From Novosphingobium cyanobacteriorum (GTDB lineage Bacteria; Pseudomonadota; Alphaproteobacteria; Sphingomonadales; Sphingomonadaceae), in the NCBI RefSeq assembly GCF_029436685.1, contig NZ_JAROCY010000001.1:248001-312000 (forward strand): DNA of 64,000 bases. The letters are read 5' to 3'. Below the pieces are notes generated by a model. The model was not told the DNA's origin, did no database searches, and worked only from the letters and a program-made list of their open reading frames with translations. Positions 44,176 to 52,808 of the stretch are shown piece after piece (the stretch's first letter is position 1; every line of letters starts with the position of its first letter). The position numbers and the translations under genes are program-made.

Positions 44176-44212
44176 TTGGCACGCATAGCTATCACCTGCA
44201 TACTTATGCGTG
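44176..44212 (+). promoter_or_regulatory. Putative zwf operon promoter with overlapping palindrome
   Basis: TTGGCA (44176-44181), a 17-base spacer and CATACT (44199-44204) make a reasonable sigma-70-type promoter for the zwf operon. The -10 lies inside the palindrome GCATA-CT-TATGC (44198-44209). A wider repeat, CACGCATA (44180-44187) and TATGCGTG (44205-44212), embraces both elements. A repressor bound there would block the promoter; the LacI protein of the glucan locus is the nearest candidate. Confidence 0.55.
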
Positions 44213-44290
44213 CTGAAGGGACCGGCGTTCCGGTATAGTCCGGGCGCCGCGCCGGGCTTTGCCCGCACATGCAAGGGAGAATTCGCGTCG

Positions 44291-45739
44291 ATGGCCGAGA
44301 CAAGCTGCTCCGCCCTGCTTCTGTTCGGCGCGACCGGGGACCTATCCCGCCGCATGCTGCTGCCCTCGCTCTATGCGCTGCATGAGGACGGGCTGATCGA
44401 TCCCACATTGCGGATTGTAGGTACCGCACGCTCGGAACACGACGATGCCGAGTTTCGCGAATTTGCGGCGCAGGCACTGTCGGAGTTCCTGCCGCCAGAC
44501 CGCAAGGACGAGACCAAGCTCGCCAGCTTCCTCGACCGGCTGCAATACCAGACGCTCGACGCCTCGAACGTCGATGGGTTCGGCGATCTGGCGAAGAAGC
44601 TGGGTGACACCAGCTGCGGCCTCTCGATCTTCCTGTCGACGGCACCCGCCCTGTTCGAGCCGACCATACAGGGTCTGCGCAACGCAGGCCTTGCGCATGA
44701 CAATGTGCGGATCGGCCTGGAAAAGCCGCTGGGCAACGATCTCGCATCCAGCCGCCGGATCAACGATGCGGTGGCAGCCGGGTTCTCGGAAAACCAGATC
44801 TTCCGCATCGATCATTACCTGGGCAAGGAAACGGTGCAGAACCTGATGGCTCTGCGCTTTGCCAACATGATGTTCGAACCGCTGTGGAATTCCGCGGGGA
44901 TCGACCACGTGCAGATCACCGTCAGCGAGACCGTGGGCCTTGAAGGGCGCAAGGGGTTCTATGACGATACCGGCGCGCTGCGTGACATGGTGCAGAACCA
45001 CATGCTGCAACTGCTGGCGCTTACCGCGATGGAGCCGCCGCGCGATTATGACGCGACCTCGATCCGCGACGAGAAGGTGAAGCTGCTGCGCGCGCTGCGC
45101 CCGGTAAAGCCGGAAGAGATGGTGCGCGGCCAGTATCGCGCCGGGGCGGTGAAGGGCGAAAGCGTCAACGGTTACCTTGAAGACCTTGGCCAGCAGTCTG
45201 ACACCGAGACGTTCGTGGCGATCAAGGCGCATGTCGACAACTGGCGCTGGCAGGGCGTGCCATTCTACCTGCGCACGGGCAAGCGACTGGCCGAACGGCG
45301 CAGCGAGATCGTGCTGCAGTTCAAGCAGGTGCCGCACAACATCTTTGCCGAACGTGGCGGCCGGCTGCGCGCCAACCGTCTGGTGATCCGCCTGCAGCCC
45401 GAGGAATATGTGCGGCTTCAGGTGATGGCCAAGGAACCGGGGCTCGATCGCGGTGGCATCGTGCTGCGTGAGGTGAACCTTGATCTGTCGCTGACCACCG
45501 CCTTTGCAAAAGCGCGCCGCCGCATCGCCTATGAGCGCCTGCTGTTGGACCTGATCGAGGGCGAGCAGACCCTGTTCGTGCGACGGGACGAGGTGGAAGC
45601 ACAGTGGAAGTGGGTCGACGCGATCCGCAAGGTCTGGGAAAGCGGCGACCATGAAGTGAAGCCCTATGCCTCCGGCGGATGGGGGCCGAATGCCGCCATC
45701 GCCCTGACCGAGCGTGACGGGCGCAGCTGGAATGACTGA
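44291..45739 (+). CDS. zwf: Glucose-6-phosphate 1-dehydrogenase
   Basis: This enzyme oxidises glucose 6-phosphate to 6-phosphogluconolactone, the first step of the Entner-Doudoroff and pentose phosphate routes. The 482-residue protein begins [20 protein letters not shown] (NAD(P) motif GATGDLS), and carries [13 protein letters not shown], the substrate site with the catalytic His region, and [11 protein letters not shown] near the C-terminal half. Start is ATG 44291, ten bases after GGGAGA; the frame opens earlier without family character. Its stop lies within the first codons of pgl. Confidence 0.96.
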   Translation: MAETSCSALLLFGATGDLSRRMLLPSLYALHEDGLIDPTLRIVGTARSEHDDAEFREFAAQALSEFLPPDRKDETKLASFLDRLQYQTLDASNVDGFGDLAKKLGDTSCGLSIFLSTAPALFEPTIQGLRNAGLAHDNVRIGLEKPLGNDLASSRRINDAVAAGFSENQIFRIDHYLGKETVQNLMALRFANMMFEPLWNSAGIDHVQITVSETVGLEGRKGFYDDTGALRDMVQNHMLQLLALTAMEPPRDYDATSIRDEKVKLLRALRPVKPEEMVRGQYRAGAVKGESVNGYLEDLGQQSDTETFVAIKAHVDNWRWQGVPFYLRTGKRLAERRSEIVLQFKQVPHNIFAERGGRLRANRLVIRLQPEEYVRLQVMAKEPGLDRGGIVLREVNLDLSLTTAFAKARRRIAYERLLLDLIEGEQTLFVRRDEVEAQWKWVDAIRKVWESGDHEVKPYASGGWGPNAAIALTERDGRSWND

Positions 45740-46352
45740 TCCGGTCAAGGTCCGCTGGGCCGATCCGGGCGATGCCGCCGCCGTGGCGGACCGCATCGCG
45801 GCTGAGTTGGCCAAGCCGGGGCCAAAGCGCATCGCCTTCACCGGGGGAAGCACCCCGATCAAGGTGCTGTCGCTGCTGAAGGACCAGCCGCTCGACTGGT
45901 CCAGCGTGACGATTGCACTGACCGACGATCGTGTGGTGCCCGACGATCATCCTGCCTCCAACTTCGGCAAGATCCACGCCGCGTTGGGGGGAAGTGGCGC
46001 GAGGTTCGAGCGACTGGTGGAAGGCGCGGAGGTAGAACCTTTCGACCTGGTATGGCTTGGCATGGGCGAGGACGGGCATGTCGCGTCGATCTTCCCCCAT
46101 ATGCACGCCCTGCTGCGCCCGGGACCGACGGTGATCGCCACCACCCCGGTGCCGTTGCCACCCGAGGCGCCGTTCGACCGGTTGAGCCTGAACAAGCGGG
46201 CGCTGAAGGCAACGAAGGAGATCATCCTTGTTGTTACCGGCAAGAGCAAGAAAGCGCTGATCCAGAAGGTGCTTGCCGGCTCCGACGCCTATCCCGTTTC
46301 CGATTTCCTGCGTGGCTATGGCCCGCCTGTGACCATTTACTGGAGCGAATGA
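45732..46352 (+). CDS. pgl: 6-phosphogluconolactonase
   Basis: The lactonase opens 6-phosphogluconolactone to 6-phosphogluconate. The 206-residue protein starts at [20 protein letters not shown] and shows [13 protein letters not shown] (phosphate-binding loop), [16 protein letters not shown] and [15 protein letters not shown], the family signatures. It is somewhat shorter than the roughly 230-residue average. The start overlaps the zwf stop by eight bases and its stop overlaps the edd start. Confidence 0.95.
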   Translation: MTDPVKVRWADPGDAAAVADRIAAELAKPGPKRIAFTGGSTPIKVLSLLKDQPLDWSSVTIALTDDRVVPDDHPASNFGKIHAALGGSGARFERLVEGAEVEPFDLVWLGMGEDGHVASIFPHMHALLRPGPTVIATTPVPLPPEAPFDRLSLNKRALKATKEIILVVTGKSKKALIQKVLAGSDAYPVSDFLRGYGPPVTIYWSE

Positions 46353-48172
46353 TGCCGCTGAACCCCACAGTCGCCAAGGTGACCGAGCGGATCGTGGAAC
46401 GCTCGCGCAAGAGCCGTTCCGCCTACCTTGACCTGATCGAGCGGCAGCGCGGCGATGGCCTGAACCGGCCCCGCCTCTCATGCGGCAACCTGGCCCACGG
46501 CTTTGCCGCATCGGGCGAGGACAAGCCGGTGATCCGCAGCGGCAATGCCATGAACATCGGCATCGTCACCGCCTATAACGACATGCTGTCCGCGCATCAG
46601 CCCTATGGTCGCTACCCCGAGCAGATCAAGGTGTTCGCCCGTGAAGTGGGCGCGACGGCGCAGGTCGCAGGCGGCACCCCGGCGATGTGCGATGGGGTGA
46701 CTCAGGGGCAGGATTCGATGGAACTGTCGCTGTTCAGCCGCGACGTGATCGCCATGTCCACGGCGGTGGCGCTGAGCCATGCGATGTTCGAATCCACGCT
46801 GCTTCTGGGCATATGCGACAAGATCGTGCCCGGTCTGTTGATTGGATCGCTGCGTTTCGGCCACCTGCCGACCATCCTGATCCCGGCCGGCCCGATGCCC
46901 AGCGGCCTTGCCAACAAGGAAAAGGTCCGCGTCCGCCAGCTTTATGCCGAGGGCAAGGTGGGGCGAGAAGAACTGCTGGAAAGCGAAAGCGCGAGCTACC
47001 ACTCCGCCGGCACCTGCACCTTCTATGGCACGGCCAATTCCAACCAGATGATGATGGAAATGATGGGCCTGCACATGCCGGGCTCGTCGTTCGTGCTGCC
47101 GGGCACCAAGCTGCGGCAGGAACTGACCCGCGCCGCCGTGCACCGCATCGCCCAGATCGGTTGGGATGGCGATGATTACCGTCCGCTTGGCCACTGCGTG
47201 GATGAAAAGGCCATCGTGAACGCCATCGTCGGTCTGCTCGCCACGGGTGGATCGACAAACCACGTCATCCACCTGCCGGCAATTGCGCGGGCTGCGGGCG
47301 TGCAGATCGACTGGGATGATATGGACGAGCTGTCCTCGGTCGTGCCTCTGATCGCCAGCATCTATCCCAACGGGGCCGGCGAAGTGAATTACTTCCACGC
47401 GGCGGGCGGCATGCCCTATGTGATCAAGGAACTGGTCGGGTCCGGCCTTGCCCATGCCGACATTCGCACGGTCTATGGCAAATCGCTTGAAGAGGGCGCG
47501 CAGAACCCCGTGATGGATGGTGACACGCTGTGCTGGACACCCGCACCGGAAGCCAGCGGTGACGACAAGATGCTGCGTCCGGTTGCCGCACCTTTCCAGG
47601 CGGAAGGCGGCTTTCGGCTGCTCAAGGGCAACCTCGGGCGCGGGACGATCAAGGTCAGCGCAGTCGACCGTTCGCGCTGGACGATCGAGGCCCCCTGCCG
47701 CGTGTTCCATGACCAGAACGATGTGCTCAAGGCCTTCAAGGCGGGCGATCTGGAACGCGACGTGGTCGTGGTGGTCCGCTTCCAGGGGCCGGCGGCCAAC
47801 GGCATGCCGGAACTGCACAAGCTGACCCCGCCGTTGGGTGTGCTGCAGGACCGTGGCTTCAAGGTGGCGCTGGTGACCGACGGGCGCATGTCCGGGGCAT
47901 CGGGCAAGGTGCCCGCAGCCATCCACATCTCGCCCGAGGCCAAGCTGGATGGCCCCCTCGCACGCCTGCGCGATGGCGACGTCGTGAGGGTCTGCGCCGA
48001 GACGGGCGAACTGGCGGCTCTTGTTCCGCAGGCGGAATGGGATGCACGCACGCCGGCCGAGGCACCTGTTGCCGGGATGGGCGTGGGGCGTGAGCTGTTC
48101 GCCATGATGCGCCATTATGCCGACCCCGCCGAGCGCGGCGGTTCGGCGATGCTGGCGTCTGCCGGGCTTTGA
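46349..48172 (+). CDS. edd: Phosphogluconate dehydratase
   Basis: This [4Fe-4S] dehydratase turns 6-phosphogluconate into KDPG, the committed step of the Entner-Doudoroff path. The 607-residue protein begins [20 protein letters not shown] and carries [20 protein letters not shown] with a cluster-binding Cys, [20 protein letters not shown] and [20 protein letters not shown]. Length matches the Edd branch (about 600) rather than dihydroxy-acid dehydratase (about 560-615). Two in-frame ATGs (46349, 46352) adjoin the pgl stop. The partner aldolase eda is not in the window. Confidence 0.95.
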   Translation: MMPLNPTVAKVTERIVERSRKSRSAYLDLIERQRGDGLNRPRLSCGNLAHGFAASGEDKPVIRSGNAMNIGIVTAYNDMLSAHQPYGRYPEQIKVFAREVGATAQVAGGTPAMCDGVTQGQDSMELSLFSRDVIAMSTAVALSHAMFESTLLLGICDKIVPGLLIGSLRFGHLPTILIPAGPMPSGLANKEKVRVRQLYAEGKVGREELLESESASYHSAGTCTFYGTANSNQMMMEMMGLHMPGSSFVLPGTKLRQELTRAAVHRIAQIGWDGDDYRPLGHCVDEKAIVNAIVGLLATGGSTNHVIHLPAIARAAGVQIDWDDMDELSSVVPLIASIYPNGAGEVNYFHAAGGMPYVIKELVGSGLAHADIRTVYGKSLEEGAQNPVMDGDTLCWTPAPEASGDDKMLRPVAAPFQAEGGFRLLKGNLGRGTIKVSAVDRSRWTIEAPCRVFHDQNDVLKAFKAGDLERDVVVVVRFQGPAANGMPELHKLTPPLGVLQDRGFKVALVTDGRMSGASGKVPAAIHISPEAKLDGPLARLRDGDVVRVCAETGELAALVPQAEWDARTPAEAPVAGMGVGRELFAMMRHYADPAERGGSAMLASAGL

Positions 48173-48197
48173 TGGCCAGTTTGCAGGGATGGGAACG

Positions 48198-49163
48198 ATG
48201 AAGCTGGTTTCGGTGGATATTGGCGGCACGCACGCGCGCTTTGCCATGGCCGAAGTGGCCGAGGGGCGCGTGGTTTCGCTGGGCGATGCCGTCACGCTGA
48301 AGACAGCGGACCATGCGAGCTTCCAGTTGGCATGGCAGGAATATGAACGGTTGAACGGTGCGCCTCTGCCTGCGGCTGCTGCCATTGCAGTGGCCGGTCC
48401 TGTGGGGGGCGAGATCATCAAGTTCACGAACAACCCGTGGATCATTCGTCCCGCGCTGATCCCCGAAAGGCTTGGGGCCGACACGTTTGTGGTGGTGAAC
48501 GACTTTGCCGCCGTGGCGCACGCGGTGGCGCAGGCGGATGACGAACATTTCGTCCACCTGACCGGTCCCGACATGCCGCTGCCCGCCGAAGGGACGATCA
48601 GCGTGGTCGGCCCGGGCACGGGGCTGGGTGTCGCGCAGTTGTGGCGCAACGCGGCGGGCTATCATGTTCAGCCCACCGAAGGTGGCCATATCGATTTCGC
48701 GCCGCTTGATGCGATCGAGGATGCAATCCTTGCCCGCCTGCGCAAGCGGCATCGGCGGGTTTCGGTGGAGCGTGTTGTCGCGGGGCCTGGCATAGTCGAC
48801 ATCTACGAGACGCTGGCCGGTATCGAAGGCCGCGCCATCGTCGCGCAGGAGGACAAGGCGTTGTGGGCGGCAGGCACCGGGGGGGAAGACAGCCTTGCCG
48901 CAGCGGCCGTTGATCGCTTTTGCCTTTCGCTGGGCAGCGTCGCAGGGGACCTTGCGTTGGCGCACGGCGCTTCTGCGCTGGTGATGGCTGGTGGCCTTGG
49001 CCTCAGGATCAAGGATACCCTGCTGCGATCTGGCTTTGCCGACCGGTTCCAGGCGAAAGGGCGCTTCGAAGGGCTGATGGCGGCCATGCCGGTGAAGCTG
49101 ATCACGCATCCCCAGCCCGGCCTGTTCGGCGCGGCGGCGGCGTTTGCGCAGGCCTATCGCTAA
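48198..49163 (+). CDS. glk: Glucokinase
   Basis: Glucokinase phosphorylates glucose with ATP, which links the alpha-glucosidases to zwf. The 321-residue protein has MKLVSVDIGGTHARFAMAEV (phosphate loop), IAVAGPVGGEIIKFTNNPW, VVVNDFAAVAHAV (catalytic Asp) and VVGPGTGLGVAQLW with GYHVQPTEGGHIDFAP, the proteobacterial Glk set. It has no ROK zinc motif. ATG 48198 follows GGGATGGGAACG; ATG 48189 would be three codons longer. It is the last gene of zwf-pgl-edd-glk. Confidence 0.95.
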   Translation: MKLVSVDIGGTHARFAMAEVAEGRVVSLGDAVTLKTADHASFQLAWQEYERLNGAPLPAAAAIAVAGPVGGEIIKFTNNPWIIRPALIPERLGADTFVVVNDFAAVAHAVAQADDEHFVHLTGPDMPLPAEGTISVVGPGTGLGVAQLWRNAAGYHVQPTEGGHIDFAPLDAIEDAILARLRKRHRRVSVERVVAGPGIVDIYETLAGIEGRAIVAQEDKALWAAGTGGEDSLAAAAVDRFCLSLGSVAGDLALAHGASALVMAGGLGLRIKDTLLRSGFADRFQAKGRFEGLMAAMPVKLITHPQPGLFGAAAAFAQAYR

Positions 49164-49196
49164 AGCCACCTTGCCAAGCTGGAAGCGCTCGCCTAG

Positions 49197-49224
49197 CCAC
49201 TCTTAATCAAGCGATTAAGAGTGG
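49197..49224. promoter_or_regulatory. Perfect 12-bp palindrome overlapping a ribosome site
   Basis: CCACTCTTAATC (49197-49208) and GATTAAGAGTGG (49213-49224) are perfect complements around the 4-base loop AAGC. There is no T-run after it, so it is a poor terminator. It lies 11 bases before ATG 49235 of the crotonase gene, and the G-rich ribosome site GTGGGGA (49221-49227) begins in its 3' arm. It could be a repressor site or an RNA hairpin that limits translation. Confidence 0.7.
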
Positions 49225-49234
49225 GGATGCCATC

Positions 49235-50017
49235 ATGGATTTCGAGTGTATTCGCCTGGAGCGCGTCGGTGATGTTGCACGGATCGTGCTGAATCGGCCC
49301 GAACGGCTCAACGCCTGTCCGCCGCACATGGCGATCGAGATTTCAGATGCGCTCAGCCTTCTTGGCGATGCGCGCGCCTTGCTGGTGACGGGCGAGGGGC
49401 GCGCGTTCTGTTCGGGTGCAGATCTGGCCGGGGCTGGAGGGGCGCCGATCAGCCCCGGGGCAGGCAGCTACAAGTCGTTGACCGAAGCCTATAATCCCAT
49501 GATCCTCAAGTTTTCCCGCCTGCCGATCCCGGTGGTGATGGCGGTGAACGGGCCCGCGGCCGGTGTCGGCTGCCCCCTGGCCTTGGCCGGTGATTTCACG
49601 CTCGCCGGACGCAGCGCCTATTTCCTGCAGGCGTTCGTCAACATCGGGCTGGTGCCTGATGGCGGATCGAGCTGGATCCTGCCCCGCCTGATCGGGAAGG
49701 CGCGCGCGCTGCAAATGATGATGCTGGGCGAAAAGATTTCGGCTGAGAAGGCCGAGGACTGGGGCCTGATCTACAAGTGCGTGGACGATGCTGCACTGGC
49801 GGACGAGGCCATGGCGCTGGCGGAGCGGCTTGCCGCCGGACCTACCGTTGCCCTGGGTGCGATGCGCCAGGTGATGGCGAAGGGGCTTGAATCGGACCTG
49901 TCGTCAACGTTGCTGATGGAAGCCGAAGCGCAGCAACGTGCAGGCGACAGTGCCGATGCCGCTGAAGGAATCGCTGCCTTCCTTGAGAAGCGCAAAGCGT
50001 CCTTCGCCGGGAAGTAA
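49235..50017 (+). CDS. Enoyl-CoA hydratase/isomerase (crotonase) family protein
   Basis: The 260-residue crotonase has ARIVLNRPERLNACPPHMAI, the oxyanion-hole segments RAFCSGADLAG and NGPAAGVGCPLALAGDFTL, and VNIGLVPDGGSSWILPRLIG. The second catalytic Glu position of hydratases is not conserved here (VPDGG), as in PaaG-like isomerases and some hydratases, so hydration is not certain. It probably acts on an enoyl-CoA in beta-oxidation or aromatic degradation. No acyl-CoA dehydrogenase or thiolase gene is adjacent. A strong palindrome covers its start region. Confidence 0.88.
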   Translation: MDFECIRLERVGDVARIVLNRPERLNACPPHMAIEISDALSLLGDARALLVTGEGRAFCSGADLAGAGGAPISPGAGSYKSLTEAYNPMILKFSRLPIPVVMAVNGPAAGVGCPLALAGDFTLAGRSAYFLQAFVNIGLVPDGGSSWILPRLIGKARALQMMMLGEKISAEKAEDWGLIYKCVDDAALADEAMALAERLAAGPTVALGAMRQVMAKGLESDLSSTLLMEAEAQQRAGDSADAAEGIAAFLEKRKASFAGK

Positions 50018-50056
50018 GGCGTTTGTCCGGCCGCGTGCGGCATCGTATCAGGTGCC

Positions 50057-50428
50057 ATGCACCTCGATCACGATCCCGCCGCGCCGCCTGCCGAACCGAT
50101 TGGCTTTGATGACTTCCTCAAGGTGGACATTCGCATCGGCACGATCGTGTCCGCCGAACCCTATCCACAGGCGCGCAAGCCCAGCCTGATCCTGCAGATC
50201 GACTTTGGCCCGGCCATTGGCGTGCGGAAATCGAGCGCGCAGGTCGCGTCTCTCTATGTTCCCGCAGAGCTGCCGGGGCGGCAGGTGGCGGCGGTGGTCA
50301 ATTTCCCACCCCGCCAGGTGGGCAAGATCATGTCCGAAGTGCTGACGCTGGGTTTTGCCGACGCAGAGGGGCGGGTCGTGCTGTTTTCGCCCGATAATCC
50401 CGTTCCCAACGGATCCCGCCTGTTCTGA
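50057..50428 (+). CDS. csaA: CsaA-like tRNA-binding protein
   Basis: The 123-residue protein is an OB-fold (Trbp111-type) domain. It has FDDFLKVDIRIGTIVSAEPY at the start of the fold and GVRKSSAQVASLY and RQVAAVVNFPPRQVGKIMSE further on, matching CsaA. Such proteins bind tRNA and, in Bacillus, have been linked to protein secretion as a chaperone-like factor. It appears as a single gene 39 bases after the crotonase gene and 38 before the DUF488 gene. Confidence 0.9.
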   Translation: MHLDHDPAAPPAEPIGFDDFLKVDIRIGTIVSAEPYPQARKPSLILQIDFGPAIGVRKSSAQVASLYVPAELPGRQVAAVVNFPPRQVGKIMSEVLTLGFADAEGRVVLFSPDNPVPNGSRLF

Positions 50429-50466
50429 CCCTTGCAGGCCGGGCCAGCGGTGACCACCTGCGCTGC

Positions 50467-50907
50467 ATGCCCAAGCCCAAGATCTGGACCATCGGATACG
50501 AGCAGACGACAATGCCTGCCTTCGTGGCCGCGTTGCAGGAAGCCGGGGTGGAAGTGGTGGCCGATGTGCGCGCCCTGCCGCTTTCACGAAGGCCGGGGTT
50601 CTCCAAGTCTTCGCTCGCCGCAAATCTGCAGGAAGCGGGGATTGGTTACGCCCACTTCCGCGCATTGGGGACGCCACCCGAGGGCAGGGCTGCCGCACGC
50701 CGCAACGATCACAAGACCTTGGAACGGGTTTACGCGGGCCAGCTCGAACTGCCCGAAGCCATGGTTGCCGGAGCGCAGCTGGCTGAACTGGCGCGCGATC
50801 GCAAGGTGGCTCTGCTGTGTTATGAGCGGCAGGCCTGCGGGTGCCACCGCACGCTCCTGCGCGAGGCGGTGCTGCCGGATTTCGAACCTGTTGACCTGCT
50901 GCCTTAG
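50467..50907 (+). CDS. DUF488 family protein
   Basis: The 146-residue protein has KIWTIGYEQTTMPAFVAALQ at the start, VVADVRALPLSRRPGFSKSS (the conserved DVR...S...F segment) and VALLCYERQACGCHRTLL near the end, which identify the DUF488 family. Its function is unknown; the conserved Cys/His block may bind a metal. Its TAG stop overlaps the TAA stop of aroB on the other strand (TTAG at 50904-50907). Confidence 0.88.
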   Translation: MPKPKIWTIGYEQTTMPAFVAALQEAGVEVVADVRALPLSRRPGFSKSSLAANLQEAGIGYAHFRALGTPPEGRAAARRNDHKTLERVYAGQLELPEAMVAGAQLAELARDRKVALLCYERQACGCHRTLLREAVLPDFEPVDLLP

Positions 50908-52010
50908 GCGGCCAGTTCCTCGTCGAGGAACGCGGCCACTTCACTGAGGTCCACGTCCTTGGCCAGGAAAGTCTGCCCGATCCCGCGCATCAGCAGGAAA
51001 GGCAGGGTGCCGGCATCCATCTTCTTGTCATGCAGCATGTGATCGGCCAGCCGACGCCCGTCACAATCGAGGCCGAGCGCCGCAAGCGAGGCGGGAAGGC
51101 CGATCGCGCCGATGTGCGCCGCCACGCGCTGCGCATCCTGCCCGGTCATCAGACCCAGCCGCGCAGAGAAGCGTGCCGCCAGAACCATGCCCAGCGCCAC
51201 GCCTTCGCCATGCAGCAGCCGGTCGGAAAATCCTGTCTCCGCCTCAAGCGCATGGCCAAAGGTGTGGCCCAGGTTGAGCAAAGCGCGCACGCCTGCCGTT
51301 TCCTTTTCATCCGCCGCCACGATGCGCGCCTTGGCAGCCACGCTCTTGGCGATGGCAGTCTCGCGGGCCTGCGGATCGCCCTTGAGCAGCGCGGGCCCGT
51401 ATTGCTCGCACCACTCGAAGAACCCGGCATCGTCGATCAGGCCGTACTTTACCACTTCGGCGTATCCCGCGCGCGTGTCGCGCAGCGACAGGGTGTCGAG
51501 CGCATCCGGATCGGCAAGCACGAGCGAGGGCTGATGGAATGCGCCGACCAGGTTCTTGCCCAGCGCGGTGTTGATCGCGGTCTTGCCGCCAACGCTGGAA
51601 TCGACCTGCGCCAGCAAGGTCGTGGGAATCTGGATGAAACCGCAGCCACGCTTCACCATCGAAGCGGCAAAGCCGGTGAGATCGCCGATCACGCCACCGC
51701 CCAGCGCGATCACATTGTCCTTCCGTTCGATTTCCTGCTCCAACAGGAAGTCGACCACCCGGGCCAGATGCTCCCACGATTTGGTGGCTTCCCCGGCGGG
51801 CAGCACCAGCCAGGCGCTGGCCAGACCGGCCGCGGTCAGCGAGGCTTCCACTACCTCGCGCCATTGCGCGGCGACATTGGCGTCGGTGACGACCGGAACG
51901 CTGCCCTTGCGGATGAACGGACGCACTTCGGAGCCGAGGCGGCGCAGCAGCCCCGCTTCGATCCGCACTTCGTAAGGTGCGCCGGCAATGGCGACGGGGA
52001 TTACAGCCAT
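50904..52010 (-). CDS. aroB: 3-dehydroquinate synthase
   Basis: AroB converts DAHP to 3-dehydroquinate, step two of the shikimate pathway. The 368-residue protein has VTDANVAAQW, LPAGEATKSW (NAD site), IALGGGVIGDLTGFAASMV, IQIPTTLLAQVDSSVGGKTA and the metal-binding LLNLGHTFGHALE, all diagnostic. Its start ATG at 52010 overlaps the end of aroK by ten bases, the common aroK-aroB arrangement. Confidence 0.97.
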   Translation of the reverse strand: MAVIPVAIAGAPYEVRIEAGLLRRLGSEVRPFIRKGSVPVVTDANVAAQWREVVEASLTAAGLASAWLVLPAGEATKSWEHLARVVDFLLEQEIERKDNVIALGGGVIGDLTGFAASMVKRGCGFIQIPTTLLAQVDSSVGGKTAINTALGKNLVGAFHQPSLVLADPDALDTLSLRDTRAGYAEVVKYGLIDDAGFFEWCEQYGPALLKGDPQARETAIAKSVAAKARIVAADEKETAGVRALLNLGHTFGHALEAETGFSDRLLHGEGVALGMVLAARFSARLGLMTGQDAQRVAAHIGAIGLPASLAALGLDCDGRRLADHMLHDKKMDAGTLPFLLMRGIGQTFLAKDVDLSEVAAFLDEELAA

Positions 52011-52582
52011 GCGTCAATAGCCCTCAGGATCGCGTGTGCGGTAACCTGATGAGGCTGGTTGCCGCTGGTTATGTGGATGGCGGCCTGCGCATAGTGAGGC
52101 TGCCGCTCGTTTCTCAGGCGCGTAAGGATCTCGCGCGGATCCCCCTGCTTCAAGAGGGGGCGGTTGTCCTTGCGGCCCACCCGATCCATCAGCGTTTCAA
52201 CATCGCTGTCGAGCCAGACCGAAATGCCGCGGGCAAGGATCAGTCCGCGCGTTTCAGGATCGACAAAGGCGCCACCCCCGGTCGCCAGCACCTTGCGGTC
52301 CTCGCGCGCGCCTTCTCCCACCAGCCGCGCGATCACCCGGCGCTCGCCGCTGCGGAAATAGGGTTCGCCATACTGTGCGAAGATTTCGGGGATGGACATC
52401 TGCGCCGCCCGTTCGATCTCTTCGTCCGCATCGACGAATGGCAGTCCCAGCAGCATGGCCAGCTTGCGGCCCACCGTGGTCTTGCCCACGCCCATCATCC
52501 CCACCAGCACGACCGGACGGTCGATGCGCGCTGCAATGCGCGCGACTTCGGCAGAAGAAAGGAGAGGGCTGTCGTGCTCCAT
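52001..52582 (-). CDS. aroK: Shikimate kinase
   Basis: AroK phosphorylates shikimate. The 193-residue protein has VVLVGMMGVGKTTVGRKLAM (Walker A), LPFVDADEEIERAAQMSIPE (substrate Asp region) and VLATGGGAFVDPETRGLI. The N-terminal 20 residues before the kinase core are an extension common in alphaproteobacteria. The frame stays open far upstream on this strand, but ATG 52582 gives the only family-like start. It is translationally tied to aroB. Confidence 0.96.
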   Translation of the reverse strand: MEHDSPLLSSAEVARIAARIDRPVVLVGMMGVGKTTVGRKLAMLLGLPFVDADEEIERAAQMSIPEIFAQYGEPYFRSGERRVIARLVGEGAREDRKVLATGGGAFVDPETRGLILARGISVWLDSDVETLMDRVGRKDNRPLLKQGDPREILTRLRNERQPHYAQAAIHITSGNQPHQVTAHAILRAIDAWL

Positions 52583-52649
52583 TGCCGCGCCGCCTATACA
52601 TGCGCTAGGGCCAGTGCAAGCGCCGTTGCGGCGCACGTGGCGAGGTCGC

Positions 52650-52808
52650 GTGGACAGACGATTTGTGGTGGCGGGCGCCGGCGTTCTCCTGGGCCTGCTG
52701 GTGGCGATATTGATGGTGGCTTGGATGATGGGGGGAACCCAACCGATGCGCTGGATCGAAACGCCGGTTTCCGTGCCGCCATCCGCCGTGGCGGGAGGCC
52801 AGCAGTGA
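52650..52808 (+). CDS. Small single-helix membrane protein, unknown
   Basis: The 52-residue protein starts at GTG 52650 with VDRRFVVAGAGVLLGLLVAI and has one membrane helix (about residues 6-26), then GGTQPMRWIETPVSVPPSA. Its stop overlaps the start of the next gene (GTGA at 52805-52808), a sign of real coupling. It is divergent from aroK. It is probably an inner-membrane partner of the following unknown protein. I do not recognise a family; the start is tentative. Confidence 0.5.
   Translation: MDRRFVVAGAGVLLGLLVAILMVAWMMGGTQPMRWIETPVSVPPSAVAGGQQ

Noticed and set aside
49197-49224. The palindrome after glk as an intrinsic terminator
   Set aside because: There is no T-run on either side and it reaches the ribosome site of the next gene; termination remains possible only as a minor role.
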